Source of the DNA: an uncultured Desulfotignum sp.
GTDB lineage: Bacteria > Desulfobacterota > Desulfobacteria > Desulfobacterales > Desulfobacteraceae
DNA length: 9,797 bases
Reading direction: 5' to 3'
Assembly (NCBI GenBank): GCA_937951975.1
Contig: CALGAJ010000365.1
Coordinates: forward strand, 1 to 9,797
Positions 1-6,739 of the stretch are shown piece by piece. The translations under genes and the position numbers were made by a program. How positions within the stretch are numbered: position 1 is the first letter of the stretch; each line of letters starts with the position of its first letter. The notes beneath the pieces are model-generated. The model was not told the origin of the DNA and made no database searches. It worked only from the letters and a program-made list of their open reading frames with translations.

Positions 1-256
1 TCACTTCCCCGGAATGACAACATAGTCATCATCATAGTCGCCCTGATCCGCAGACATGTGGCAGACCCCGCATTTCTGCTCATAGGTATCATTGTTCACA
101 GATAATGGCTGCTTTTTTTCATTGTATTTCCTGCATTCTTTTGGCCTTCAGGTCAGCGTTGTTTTTTGTCAGGTTTACATCAAACCTGAACCCAAAGCAA
201 ACCATATTATCTGATTTTCAAGCGCGACACACAATGGATGTGTAATCGATAGTCAT
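1..256 (-). pseudogene. Broken or recoded small Cys-rich gene (CxxCH-containing)
   Basis: A start codon at 254-256 follows a strong ribosome binding site (AAGGAG on the minus strand, 262-267, 5-nt gap). It opens a frame of only 12 residues, ending ...VCRA before a TGA at 218-220. The same frame continues for 32 codons (KSDNMVCFGF... to ...RMQEIQ) and stops at TGA 119-121. In the next frame, open from 147, a lysine-rich stretch leads to KCGVCHM (CxxCH encoded at 58-72) and a natural-looking acidic C-terminus ending at TGA 1-3. Joined by reading through the first TGA and one frameshift near 122-147, this gives a protein of about 83 residues. With Cys in place of the first TGA it would carry CxxC plus CxxCH, like a small zinc-binding or heme protein. 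Alternatives are a CxxU selenoprotein, or simply a 12-residue peptide followed by noncoding DNA. I do not recognise the family. It lies 12 bp after the 56-residue gene, so the two are probably cotranscribed. Confidence 0.35.
169..189 (-). other. Perfect 8-bp hairpin with 5-nt loop
   Basis: TCAGGTTT and AAACCTGA pair perfectly around a 5-nt loop (GATGT on the minus strand). The hairpin lies within the broken small gene. The first loop base is the 37th nucleotide after the TGA at 218-220, near the outer limit I recall for bacterial SECIS elements. No U-tract follows on either strand, so it is not a typical intrinsic terminator. A SECIS role is speculative. Confidence 0.4.
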
Positions 257-268
257 GGTTTCTCCTTT

Positions 269-439
269 TCAAATTTGTTTCGCTCTGTCAATTTTGAATA
301 CTTCCTCACCAGGACCTTCCTCTATAAAAGAATAGCCTTTCAGGATTTCTGTGTTTCTTTCCGAATCTATCTTTTCCAGGATTTTAATGAGATCTTTCTT
401 TGTCAGATCTCTTTGGAAACCGGTGCGCTTCGTCATCAT
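269..439 (-). CDS. Small basic hypothetical protein (56 aa)
   Basis: The frame runs from ATG at 437-439 (a second ATG follows at 434-436) to TGA at 269-271. An AAAGGA ribosome binding site sits about 8 nt upstream of the start. The product, MMTKRTGFQRDLTKKDLIKI... to ...KIDRAKQI, is highly charged. It has an amphipathic helical middle (DLTKKDLIKILEKI) and no signal peptide, membrane segment or cysteine. It is followed after 12 bp by another strong ribosome binding site and start, which suggests a two-gene unit. That unit is divergent from the LysR-type gene at 594, with 154 bp between starts, and LysR regulators often control the divergent neighbour, so it is a candidate target. I do not recognise the family. 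Confidence rests on the ribosome binding site, the clean frame and the plausible composition. Confidence 0.6.
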   Translation of the reverse strand: MMTKRTGFQRDLTKKDLIKILEKIDSERNTEILKGYSFIEEGPGEEVFKIDRAKQI

Positions 440-522
440 TTGAATTTTCCTTTAACCGTATAGTTGAAGTTATCCTGACCACCTTTTATCAATCTGTTTT
501 TGATGATGCGGATATTTAATCC

Positions 523-551
523 TTGAGATCAATATAGCGATCATGTAAGAT
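523..551 (+). promoter_or_regulatory. Probable sigma-70 promoter of the LysR-type gene
   Basis: TTGAGA (523-528, 5 of 6 to the -35 consensus), a 17-bp spacer and TAAGAT (546-551, 4 of 6 to the -10 consensus) lie 42 bp before the start codon. An imperfect inverted repeat, ATATT (512-516) and AATAT (531-535) with a 14-nt spacer, overlaps the -35 box. It could be a LysR-type autoregulatory site, but its arms are short and AT-rich. I found no convincing promoter for the divergent minus-strand unit in this 154-bp gap. Confidence 0.45.
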
Positions 552-593
552 TAGTAAAATTATTTAAAACACAGATAAGGATCAGTTTAAATA

Positions 594-1556
594 ATGCTTC
601 CGGATTTTAACCGATTAAAAGTATTTTATCATATCTACCGGACGGGGAGTGTCGTTGCAGCGGCAGAGGAACTGTGCCTGACCCAGTCCGGGGTCAGCCA
701 GCATCTGCAAAAGCTGGAAAATGAAATCGGTGTGCCGCTGTTTACCCGTCTGCATAAAAAAATGCTCCCGACAACCGGGGCACACAATCTGTATACGATC
801 GTGTCGGCCTTTGTGGATAATCTGAGCATTGGTGTGCAATCTATCTGTGACCGCCATGAAAAACCGGTGGGGCATATCAAAATCGGCGGACCCATGGAGT
901 TCAGCCGCAATTTTTTCCTGCCGTTTCTGGCCGCGTTTCAAAAATCATATCCGGCCGTAAAGATATCGCTGCACAGCGGAAACCCCCCGGAACTGTTAAA
1001 ACAGCTCTACGATGGACGAATTGACATGGCCTTTATCGATCTTTTCAGTTCCACGGAAAAAGGGCAGTTGATCGGAAATTTATCGGCATATACGGCGCAA
1101 ACGATGTTTGAAGTCGAGTGCCTGATGGTGTGCTCCAGACAATATTACGATATCCATGTCAACGGCGATCATTCCTATCAGAAACTGAAAAAATGCGCGT
1201 ATGGGACGTATGAGGATTACGGGCTGGAACTGAAAAGCTGGTTCAAGCACCATTTTGACCGCATTCCGGCCGATTTGAATATCCAGTTCACCGCACAGAA
1301 CATGCCCACCTCGATACTGTGGCTGAAAAATCACATGGGACTTGGCCTGGCCGATGGATACTGGGTGGCGGATCTGATCGACAAGGGTGAGATCATACCG
1401 ATTACCACGGATCAGCCGCATATCATGAACCGGATCTCCATGATGCGGCTTCAGGGCAAGGCCATGACCGCACTGGAAACGATCTTTCTCGACCGGTTTC
1501 ACCGGCACATGCAGCAGCAGGAATGGACCCGGCGGGTGAGGTATCTGGGAATATGA
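594..1556 (+). CDS. LysR-family transcriptional regulator
   Basis: A 320-residue DNA-binding regulator of normal LysR-family length. Residues about 5-62 form the winged helix-turn-helix: FNRLKVFYHIYRTGSVVAAA, then LTQSGVSQHLQKLE, which is the recognition-helix signature, and GVPLFTR. A linker helix follows to about residue 90. From about residue 95 the periplasmic-binding-protein-like effector domain begins (GHIKIGGPMEFSRNFFLPFL) and runs to the C-terminus, with GRIDMAFID in the expected place at the end of its first lobe half. AAGGA lies 12 nt before ATG, a rather long spacing. The gene is divergent from the small operon at 269-439 and convergent with the cyclase gene (30 bp between stops). 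A T8 run follows at 1561-1568 without a clear stem. The effector and targets cannot be read from the sequence. The direct-repeat operators at 5146 and 9754 do not look like LysR sites. Confidence 0.93.
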   Translation: MLPDFNRLKVFYHIYRTGSVVAAAEELCLTQSGVSQHLQKLENEIGVPLFTRLHKKMLPTTGAHNLYTIVSAFVDNLSIGVQSICDRHEKPVGHIKIGGPMEFSRNFFLPFLAAFQKSYPAVKISLHSGNPPELLKQLYDGRIDMAFIDLFSSTEKGQLIGNLSAYTAQTMFEVECLMVCSRQYYDIHVNGDHSYQKLKKCAYGTYEDYGLELKSWFKHHFDRIPADLNIQFTAQNMPTSILWLKNHMGLGLADGYWVADLIDKGEIIPITTDQPHIMNRISMMRLQGKAMTALETIFLDRFHRHMQQQEWTRRVRYLGI

Positions 1557-1586
1557 TCAGTTTTTTTTCAGAAACCGGCTGTGAAG

Positions 1587-3045
1587 TCAGATGGCATTGT
1601 ATTCGATCTCATTTTGCAAAACGCGATAGGTTTGTATGGGGTGATGAAATCCCTTGGCTTCAATTGCCCCAATCTCCTCACAGGGGATTCCATTTTTAAC
1701 CAGTGCCCATGTGGCATGGGAAAGGTATATCTCTCCGGGATCACAGGCCTCTTCCAGGCGTGACGCCAGATTTGTGTTCAGACCTATGGCGGAATATTCC
1801 ATAAACCCTTCAGATCCGTAATTACCGACGTTTGCCATACCGGTGTGAATACCGCATCGGATTTTGAACGGAGACTGGATACCAAGATTCCACCATTTTT
1901 CCTGCAATGTTTTCATTCTCTGTTGCATTTCAACCGCCATATGCAGACAGGATAAGGCATCTTCACGTTCTCCCTTTGTGTCCGGCGCCCCGAATATGGC
2001 GTAAATACTGTCGCCTGTGAACTGGGGAATGGTTCCTCCCCATTTGCGGACGATATGAGCCATTTCTCCGAGATATTCATTCAGCAGCCTGGCGACATCC
2101 TCAGGATCAAACGTATCTGAAAACCGGGTAAATCCGTGGATGTCGGAAAAGAAAAGGGTCAGTTTTTTGCGCTGGTGAGACAGTTCAGCTGTAAATTCTC
2201 CCTTGAAGATCTTCTCGGCCACATGGGGGGTCGATGTACTTCGATATCTGAATCTGTGCCTCCTGAAGCCTTTGATTGGCATTTTTCAAGGCCTGTGTCC
2301 GTAACGCGACGGTTTCTTCCAGCCCGTTTTTGAGATCTTTTATGGTATCCCATTGCATTCGCATCAACCCGTAGGTCATCAGAAGACACATATAAATCGG
2401 CCCGATAGAGTAGAGACTGTGTACCTGTAAACCGGCAAACGGCAAAAACACGCCGACAAGAAACCCATAAATATCAAACCCCAAAAACGCCGCAAAGGTA
2501 ATTTTTCGAATTCTTTTTTTTATCGGATCAGGCGTTGATGCAACTCCCCTGTACAAAACAAGAAGGCTGCACACCATCAGGTAGAGATTGAAACCGATAT
2601 ATGGGATGAAAAGCGGACCGTATCCATGCTCCCATCCGGTGGGTGAAAAATATTCCGGTGGGGCGATCAGCAGATCCGTAAAAATCAGAGCCATCAAGGT
2701 AAAAAAGACACCCACGTAAATGACCCATCTGTGAAGGCCAATCGGTACCCGGAGAAAAAGCTCTTTCAGGCGGTTCTGACGGCCGGAGATCTGAAGAATG
2801 TATTCAAGCTCTACAATAAAACTGGCAACACCGAAAAAATAGGGCCATTTGTTCCAGAAAATGGCCTGCGTTTCGCCCGATGACAGATGCAACATCCCAC
2901 TTGAACCATTGGCCAGGGCCATACCCAAACACAGGGCGAAAAGAAGCCGGTTGTTCACATCCCGCGCGTTCTGAAAAATCACGGCAAGGCTCAGCACCAG
3001 CAGGAGGGCGAAAGCGACAATCGGAGGCAGCGCATAAGGATTCAT
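1587..3045 (-). pseudogene. 7-TM class III adenylate/guanylate cyclase, frameshifted
   Basis: Two overlapping frames (3045 to 2185 and 2282 to 1587) form one 485-residue protein if a single C is removed from the C6 run at 2225-2230. The joint then reads QISKYIDPHVAEKIF. Residues 1-230 contain about seven hydrophobic segments, forming a membrane sensor. Residues 232-272 look like a coiled-coil linker (TIKDLKNGLEETVALRTQAL). A class III nucleotidyl cyclase domain follows. The metal aspartates are D301 (LFFSDIHGFT) and D345 (FTGDSIYAIFG). The transition-state residues N425 and R429 (NTNLASRLEE) are also present. The usual purine-selecting Lys is Q341, and the partner position in YSAIG is Ser, so ATP versus GTP use is open. 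The gene starts 30 bp after the cyclophilin-like gene, with only a weak, distant purine-rich ribosome binding site (AGGAAGAAG). The frameshift may be real decay, phase variation or a sequencing error. Confidence 0.85.
2225..2230 (-). other. C6 homopolymer at the cyclase frameshift
   Basis: The minus strand reads GACCCCCCATG. Five C would give Asp-Pro-His-Val and restore the cyclase frame. Six C give Asp-Pro-Pro-Cys and a stop 13 codons after the run. Both flanking frames have strong cyclase-family sequence right up to this run, so the defect can be placed here. Confidence 0.8.
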
Positions 3046-3075
3046 AATAATGAAAATCTTCTTCCTGAAACAAGT

Positions 3076-3882
3076 TTACTGACCACTTCCTGCTTCGACC
3101 CGTATTGTACCTGACAAACCTTTGATATGCCCGCTTCCCGATATGGCATGCCCCAGTTCATACAATCCCGGGGCAGAACCGAACCTGCCGTAGAACATTA
3201 CCACGTCCCCCCAGGGCACATAGTAGGCAAGGGTTCCAGCCACCGCATCCGCCTTGGGGGTGGCAGCTGTATTCAGTTTTTCCGGCGGATAGAATATTTT
3301 TTCATTGCCGCCATGATTTTCCACTTTGACGGTTAACGGCAGCTGTTCATACAATTTCCTGGCAGCTGGACTGTCGTTCAGCTGAAATACGGTGGATTTT
3401 CCGTTTGCAGAAACGGTTATCATCGTTTTCGTCAGGTTTCCGGAAGCATGTTTTTCGTTTTTTTCAATTTTGGCATTTCCTGACATTTTCGCAATCTCCT
3501 CGATTCCGGTTACATTGACACCCAGGCGGTGCATCTCATCCCCTGCATAAAAATCCCTGTAGAGCATGAATACATCCCCCCAGGGGGCATAGTAACTCAG
3601 TTCTCCTTTTTTTCCGTCATGATATGCCTCCTCTGCCTTCACGTTCAGCTTTTCAGGCGGATAGAACATCCACTGGGCATCCCGGAAATTGGTCAGTTCC
3701 AGGCGGAGGGGCAGCTGGTCATAAAATTCTTTTGCGGCAACGGTGTCATACAGTCGGAATGTTGCCGTATGGCCTTTGGATGTGATTTTAACCTGCATAT
3801 CCGATAAAGGCAGTCCCTGAGCCTGGGTACCGGATGATCCGATAATCAATCCGGCAATTAGAACCGTTAAAATCCGTTGCAT
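3076..3882 (-). CDS. Secreted protein with two tandem cyclophilin-like domains
   Basis: A 268-residue exported protein. Residues 1-21 are a Sec signal peptide (basic MQR, a hydrophobic core, then a TQAQG-like cleavage site). The rest is an internal duplication, residues about 28-135 and 152-265. Each half contains a strand pair around xTATFRLYD / KSTVFQLND, then A..FY.QLPL / A.KLYEQLPL, the shared FYPPEKLN, and YYAPWGDVFMLY / YYVPWGDVVMFY, ending in a KMSG / GLSG turn. This pattern fits the bacterial 'cyclophilin-like fold' family, which keeps the fold but is not known as an active prolyl isomerase. Most members I know of have one domain, so the duplication is notable. GGAGGA at 3888-3893 gives the start. 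The gene begins 42 bp after the alcohol dehydrogenase stop and ends 30 bp before the cyclase, suggesting one operon. Its role is unknown; ligand binding in the periplasm is a guess. Confidence 0.8.
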   Translation of the reverse strand: MQRILTVLIAGLIIGSSGTQAQGLPLSDMQVKITSKGHTATFRLYDTVAAKEFYDQLPLRLELTNFRDAQWMFYPPEKLNVKAEEAYHDGKKGELSYYAPWGDVFMLYRDFYAGDEMHRLGVNVTGIEEIAKMSGNAKIEKNEKHASGNLTKTMITVSANGKSTVFQLNDSPAARKLYEQLPLTVKVENHGGNEKIFYPPEKLNTAATPKADAVAGTLAYYVPWGDVVMFYGRFGSAPGLYELGHAISGSGHIKGLSGTIRVEAGSGQ

Positions 3883-3924
3883 TGCATTCCTCCAAAAAGT
3901 TGTGACTGTTTACTTCTGCCGGTT

Positions 3925-5076
3925 TTATCTGACGGCCAGCTTGAGAATCCCGGCAATCCTCTCTTTGGGGTACATCTGTTCCATCCCCCAGAGCCTGGCG
4001 TTGTCAAATGCATTTTCGGCAATGGGATCGACCGTATCTTCAGCAAGACCTGCCTGTTCAAAGGTGACCGGCGCTCCGATCGCGCTGAACCACCGGGTCA
4101 GTCTGGCAATGCCCTCATCACTGTCGGTAATGTCGAACAGTTTTTCTGCAAACCGCTCAAACCGTTCCGGCATGCGGTCTTTGATCTCCTTCATCCATGC
4201 CGGCAGGACCACGGCAAGACCGGCACCGTGCGGGACGTTATAAAGCGCGCCCATGGCGTGTTCGATCATGTGGGTGTCATAGGTGTTACCCTCGACACCG
4301 GCAAAGGTGTTGCCGTTCAGGGCCATAATGGCGGCCCAGGCAAATTCCCCCCGTGCGTCATAATCACCCGGGTCTTTTATCAGCACATCGGTGGTCCGCA
4401 TCACCGTTTTCATGATATTTTCGATCAGGGCTGCCGTGTAGCCCGGCAGGTAACGTGCCGTAAAATACAGATCCAGACAGTGGGAGAAAATATCGACTGC
4501 GGAATAGGCCAGATACGTTTGTGTCACGGTGGCCATCAGTTCAGGGTTGATGACGGACACTTTCGGGAAAAGAAGCGGAGACCCGATGGGATATTTCTGC
4601 CGGGTTTCGCTGTTGGTCACCACCCCAAAGGGGTTCATTTCGCTGCCGGTGGCCGCCAGGGTCATGACAGAGAAAACAGGAAGCGCTTCTTTGACTTCCG
4701 CTTTGCCGACAAAAAAGTCCCACACGTCACCGTCATATGTTGCCCCTGCCGCCACCGCCTTGGCAGAATCCAGAACCGACCCCCCGCCGACCGCCAGAAT
4801 CCCCTGCAGACCGGTTTGTTTGACGACTTCGATGGCATCCCGCACACGGCTGATCAATGGATTGCTGATCACGCCGCCCATGGCTTCAAAACCGATGCCC
4901 TGTTCCTTAAGCGATGCGGTGACGCGGTCGAACAATCCATCTTTTTTAATCCGGTCTGATCCGTGCAGGATCAGCACACGGTTGATGCCGAATTCTTTGA
5001 CATACTGCCCGATATGGTTTTCCCTGCCCTTGCCGAATTCAATTCTTGTGGGGTTGTAAAAAGTGAAATCCTTCAT
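3925..5076 (-). CDS. Iron-containing alcohol dehydrogenase, YqhD/BdhA-like
   Basis: A 383-residue cytoplasmic NAD(P)H-dependent enzyme of the group III Fe-ADH family that interconverts aldehydes and alcohols. Its length is close to E. coli YqhD (387). The N-terminus MKDFTFYNPTRIEFGKG is typical of the butanol dehydrogenase/YqhD subgroup. The nucleotide-binding GGGSVLDSAK is at residues 97-106. The expected metal ligands are D195 and H199 (AVDIFSHCLD), H269 and H283 (THMIEHAMGAL...VPHG), with the 4- and 14-residue spacings of YqhD. H273 is the additional conserved His. A perfect AAGGAG ribosome binding site lies 6 nt before ATG. It is the first gene of its unit. Upstream are the direct-repeat operators at 5106-5181, shared with the cupin operon. 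E. coli yqhD is activated by the AraC-family regulator YqhC in response to reactive aldehydes, so an aldehyde-detoxifying role is likely, though the true substrate is unknown. Confidence 0.93.
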   Translation of the reverse strand: MKDFTFYNPTRIEFGKGRENHIGQYVKEFGINRVLILHGSDRIKKDGLFDRVTASLKEQGIGFEAMGGVISNPLISRVRDAIEVVKQTGLQGILAVGGGSVLDSAKAVAAGATYDGDVWDFFVGKAEVKEALPVFSVMTLAATGSEMNPFGVVTNSETRQKYPIGSPLLFPKVSVINPELMATVTQTYLAYSAVDIFSHCLDLYFTARYLPGYTAALIENIMKTVMRTTDVLIKDPGDYDARGEFAWAAIMALNGNTFAGVEGNTYDTHMIEHAMGALYNVPHGAGLAVVLPAWMKEIKDRMPERFERFAEKLFDITDSDEGIARLTRWFSAIGAPVTFEQAGLAEDTVDPIAENAFDNARLWGMEQMYPKERIAGILKLAVR

Positions 5077-5105
5077 GATATCTCCTTGTAAAGTTGGTCT
5101 ATTTT

Positions 5106-5117
5106 TGCCTGATTGTC
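5106..5117 (+). repeat. Third operator half-site, TGCCTGATTGTC
   Basis: An extra copy of the CCTGATTGTC element in the same orientation as the pair at 5148 and 5169. It starts 41 bp from the nearer repeat, about two times 20.5 bp and so on the same helix face. It abuts the -10-like box (5118-5124) on its downstream side, where transcription of the dehydrogenase should begin. Protein bound here could block the promoter, whereas the distal pair is placed for activation. There is no equivalent copy of similar quality at the 9754 element. Confidence 0.6.
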
Positions 5118-5181
5118 TTTATAACAGACTTTTCCATCTGAACGGTAGCCTGATGGTGCTCAATTATTACCTGATTGTCCA
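5118..5181 (-). promoter_or_regulatory. Promoter and operator of the alcohol dehydrogenase unit
   Basis: On the minus strand TTATAA/TATAAA (5118-5124) is a good -10 box with no good -35. In place of the -35, the nearer CCTGAT repeat ends 23 bp upstream (5148). The 36-bp element at 5146-5181 matches the one at 9754-9789 in 31 of 36 positions. It holds GCCTGAT at 5148 and ACCTGATTGTCC at 5169, 21 bp apart in direct orientation. This is the arrangement of an AraC-family activator overlapping the -35 region. The distal end reaches to within 5 bp of the MBL-fold stop codon. Confidence 0.7.
5146..5181 (+). repeat. 36-bp operator element, copy 1
   Basis: Shared with 9754-9789 with five mismatches. 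The common core is TAGCCTGAT, GT, TCAAT, ATT, CCTGATTGTCCA at fixed spacing. Two CCTGAT units in direct orientation start at 5149 and 5170. Confidence 0.8.
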
Positions 5182-5185
5182 TTAT

Positions 5186-6316
5186 TTAAAATTTATCATC
5201 TGCCAGCCACCAGCTGGAAAATTGTGACTGCCTGCCGTTCAGAATCACCGGTTCTCCAATTTTTGGGGTAAGGGGCCGGTATGGGGTGTCCCGGTCTGCC
5301 TTTGTCAGCCGTTTAAAAGGTTCGTCCCACGGATGACGGGCGATGGCGAAGCGGCCGACATGGGCGGGAATCATTGATTTGGCACCCAGATCCATGGCTG
5401 CCCGGGATGCCTCTTCCGGGGTCATGTGGATATTTGCCCAGCGCGGATCATACTGACCGCAATCCAGCAGTGCCAGGTCAAACCCGTTAAATGCTTTCCC
5501 AATATCAAGAAAATGGGGCCCGTAACCGCTGTCTCCGCTGTAGAATATTTTTTGGTCAGGCGTTTCAAGGACAAACCCGGCCCAGAGTGTCTGATTTTCC
5601 CTGAACAGCCGGCCTGAATAATGCCGCGCCGGCATCACGTGGACAATGAGATCCTCTGCCGGGACGATTCTGTCGTACCAGTCCCCTTCATGGATTTTTT
5701 CTTTGGGATATCCCCAGTGTTCGAAACAGGCACCGATCCCCAGAGGACAAATGACCTGTTTGACCTTTGATTGAAGGGCCATCATCGTCGGGTAGTCCAG
5801 GTGATCCCAGTGATCATGGGAAATCAACACACAGTCGATTTCGGGCATATCCTCCGCCTCATATATATTGGTGCCGGGAAATGCTTTGTTCAAAAAGGAA
5901 AAGGGAGCGGCATAATCACTCAAGACCGGATCAACCAGAATCCGCTGCCCTCGCACCTGAATAAACCAGGAGGAGTGGCCCAGCCATACCACCGCATCCC
6001 TGCCAGAGGCAGCCAGGGCCTTTAAGTCTGTCTTTACAGCCGGTATGGGAGAATCCGGTTTCAGCCGCTCGGCTCTGTCAAAAATTCCGCTCCAAATCAC
6101 TGAAACCAAGCCTCCATCTTCTGTGAATTTTGGCGTGGGTATTTGATTATGAAATTTCCCATTCCTGAAATTGACAGATGCCTGAATCCGGTCAAGACGA
6201 TTTCCCTTGGGAGGTTTGCCAAACTTTGCCTGATGAAAAAAAATACAGGCAGTCAGCGACAGACAGATGGCGATTACCAGAAGATATCCCAATATTGTCA
6301 ACAATCTGATTTCCAT
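5186..6316 (-). CDS. MBL-fold metallohydrolase lipoprotein, NAPE-PLD/RomA-like
   Basis: A 376-residue predicted lipoprotein. The start at 6314-6316 is chosen over an ATG 18 codons upstream because AGGGA lies just before it and the resulting N-terminus is a proper lipoprotein signal: hydrophobic residues 4-20, then the lipobox LTAC with lipid-modified Cys24. The catalytic domain has the metallo-beta-lactamase signature HDHWDH (167-172), a third-site H232 (ARHYSG), bridging D262 (YSGDSGYG) and terminal H319 (IPAHVGRF), so a full two-metal site is present. The preceding WLGHSSWFIQ and LVDPVLSDYA are typical of the subgroup that includes mammalian NAPE-phospholipase D and bacterial RomA-like proteins. 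The reaction is probably hydrolysis of a phosphodiester, ester or lactone; the substrate is unknown. It is the last gene of the cupin operon, 19 bp after the tautomerase stop. After the stop comes the dehydrogenase promoter. Confidence 0.9.
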   Translation of the reverse strand: MEIRLLTILGYLLVIAICLSLTACIFFHQAKFGKPPKGNRLDRIQASVNFRNGKFHNQIPTPKFTEDGGLVSVIWSGIFDRAERLKPDSPIPAVKTDLKALAASGRDAVVWLGHSSWFIQVRGQRILVDPVLSDYAAPFSFLNKAFPGTNIYEAEDMPEIDCVLISHDHWDHLDYPTMMALQSKVKQVICPLGIGACFEHWGYPKEKIHEGDWYDRIVPAEDLIVHVMPARHYSGRLFRENQTLWAGFVLETPDQKIFYSGDSGYGPHFLDIGKAFNGFDLALLDCGQYDPRWANIHMTPEEASRAAMDLGAKSMIPAHVGRFAIARHPWDEPFKRLTKADRDTPYRPLTPKIGEPVILNGRQSQFSSWWLADDKF

Positions 6317-6335
6317 TGATAATCTGTCCCTGGCT

Positions 6336-6707
6336 TTACATGGCATATCCCGGTTTTTTAAACAGCGCATCCTTTTTCCCTTGAATCAGCGGATCATAGA
6401 CCTCTTCTTTCCAGTCCTCAGGGTCGACTTCCTGGATGGCCACGGAAACGGAGGATTCACCGCAGCCGATAATATTGACCACATCGTCGGTGATGGCGTC
6501 TGCAAGCCGCTGCAGGGTTTGTTGCGATCTTCCGGGCCAGAGCTTTACACTGACGTGGGAGACCGCACCTGCCGGTTCTGCGGCCAGAGCTGCAAAGGTC
6601 TCATAATCTTCTGCCCCTGCGATCATGGACAGATCCGACAAGGCAGCGGCAGCAACCGCCAGGGCGGTCTTCTTGATAAACCCCCGGCGTGACAGTTCGT
6701 TATCCAT
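6336..6707 (-). CDS. Tat-exported 4-oxalocrotonate tautomerase-like protein lacking Pro1
   Basis: A 123-residue protein. The start at 6705-6707 is supported by AGGGAGGG 4 nt upstream; an upstream in-frame ATG lacks this. Residues 6-13 (SRRGFIKK) form a twin-arginine motif, followed by a hydrophobic stretch (TALAVAAAAL) and a likely cleavage site after IAGA (residue 32). Residues 51-121 match the small tautomerase family: HVSVKLWPGRS, LADAITDDVV, CGESSVSVAI, DPEDWKEEVY and the C-terminal KKPGY. In normal members a Met is removed to expose catalytic Pro1. Here the aligned residue is Ser50, inside the chain, while the Arg11 equivalent is kept as R60 (exactly 10 residues later). Classical Pro1 tautomerase chemistry is therefore not expected. 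The protein may bind a ligand or use another mechanism. It lies between the CMD-like and MBL-fold genes, in the same operon. Confidence 0.85.
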   Translation of the reverse strand: MDNELSRRGFIKKTALAVAAAALSDLSMIAGAEDYETFAALAAEPAGAVSHVSVKLWPGRSQQTLQRLADAITDDVVNIIGCGESSVSVAIQEVDPEDWKEEVYDPLIQGKKDALFKKPGYAM

Positions 6708-6739
6708 TTTTCCCTCCCTGGTGCCATCCAAACGGTTTT

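Noticed and set aside
275..463. 62-codon plus-strand frame
   Set aside because: It overlaps the minus-strand 56-residue gene, which has a better ribosome binding site and more protein-like composition. The plus frame is Phe-rich and resembles nothing.
512..535. Inverted repeat as a firm LysR binding site
   Set aside because: The arms are only five AT-rich bases, so it is mentioned only as a weak possibility in the promoter entry.
1561..1568. T8 run after the LysR stop, considered as a terminator
   Set aside because: No adjacent GC-rich stem; the only nearby small hairpin (1527-1537) is 4 bp and 23 nt away.
3877..4959. Long 360-codon plus-strand open frame opposite the dehydrogenase
   Set aside because: It is antisense to a clear Fe-ADH with all motifs. 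Its composition is rich in His, Gly, Arg and Pro, typical of a shadow frame, and it has no recognisable domain or ribosome binding site.
6228..6235. GCCTGATG inside the MBL-fold gene, resembling the operator repeat
   Set aside because: Single isolated copy within a coding region, with no partner 21 bp away and no nearby promoter or gene start.
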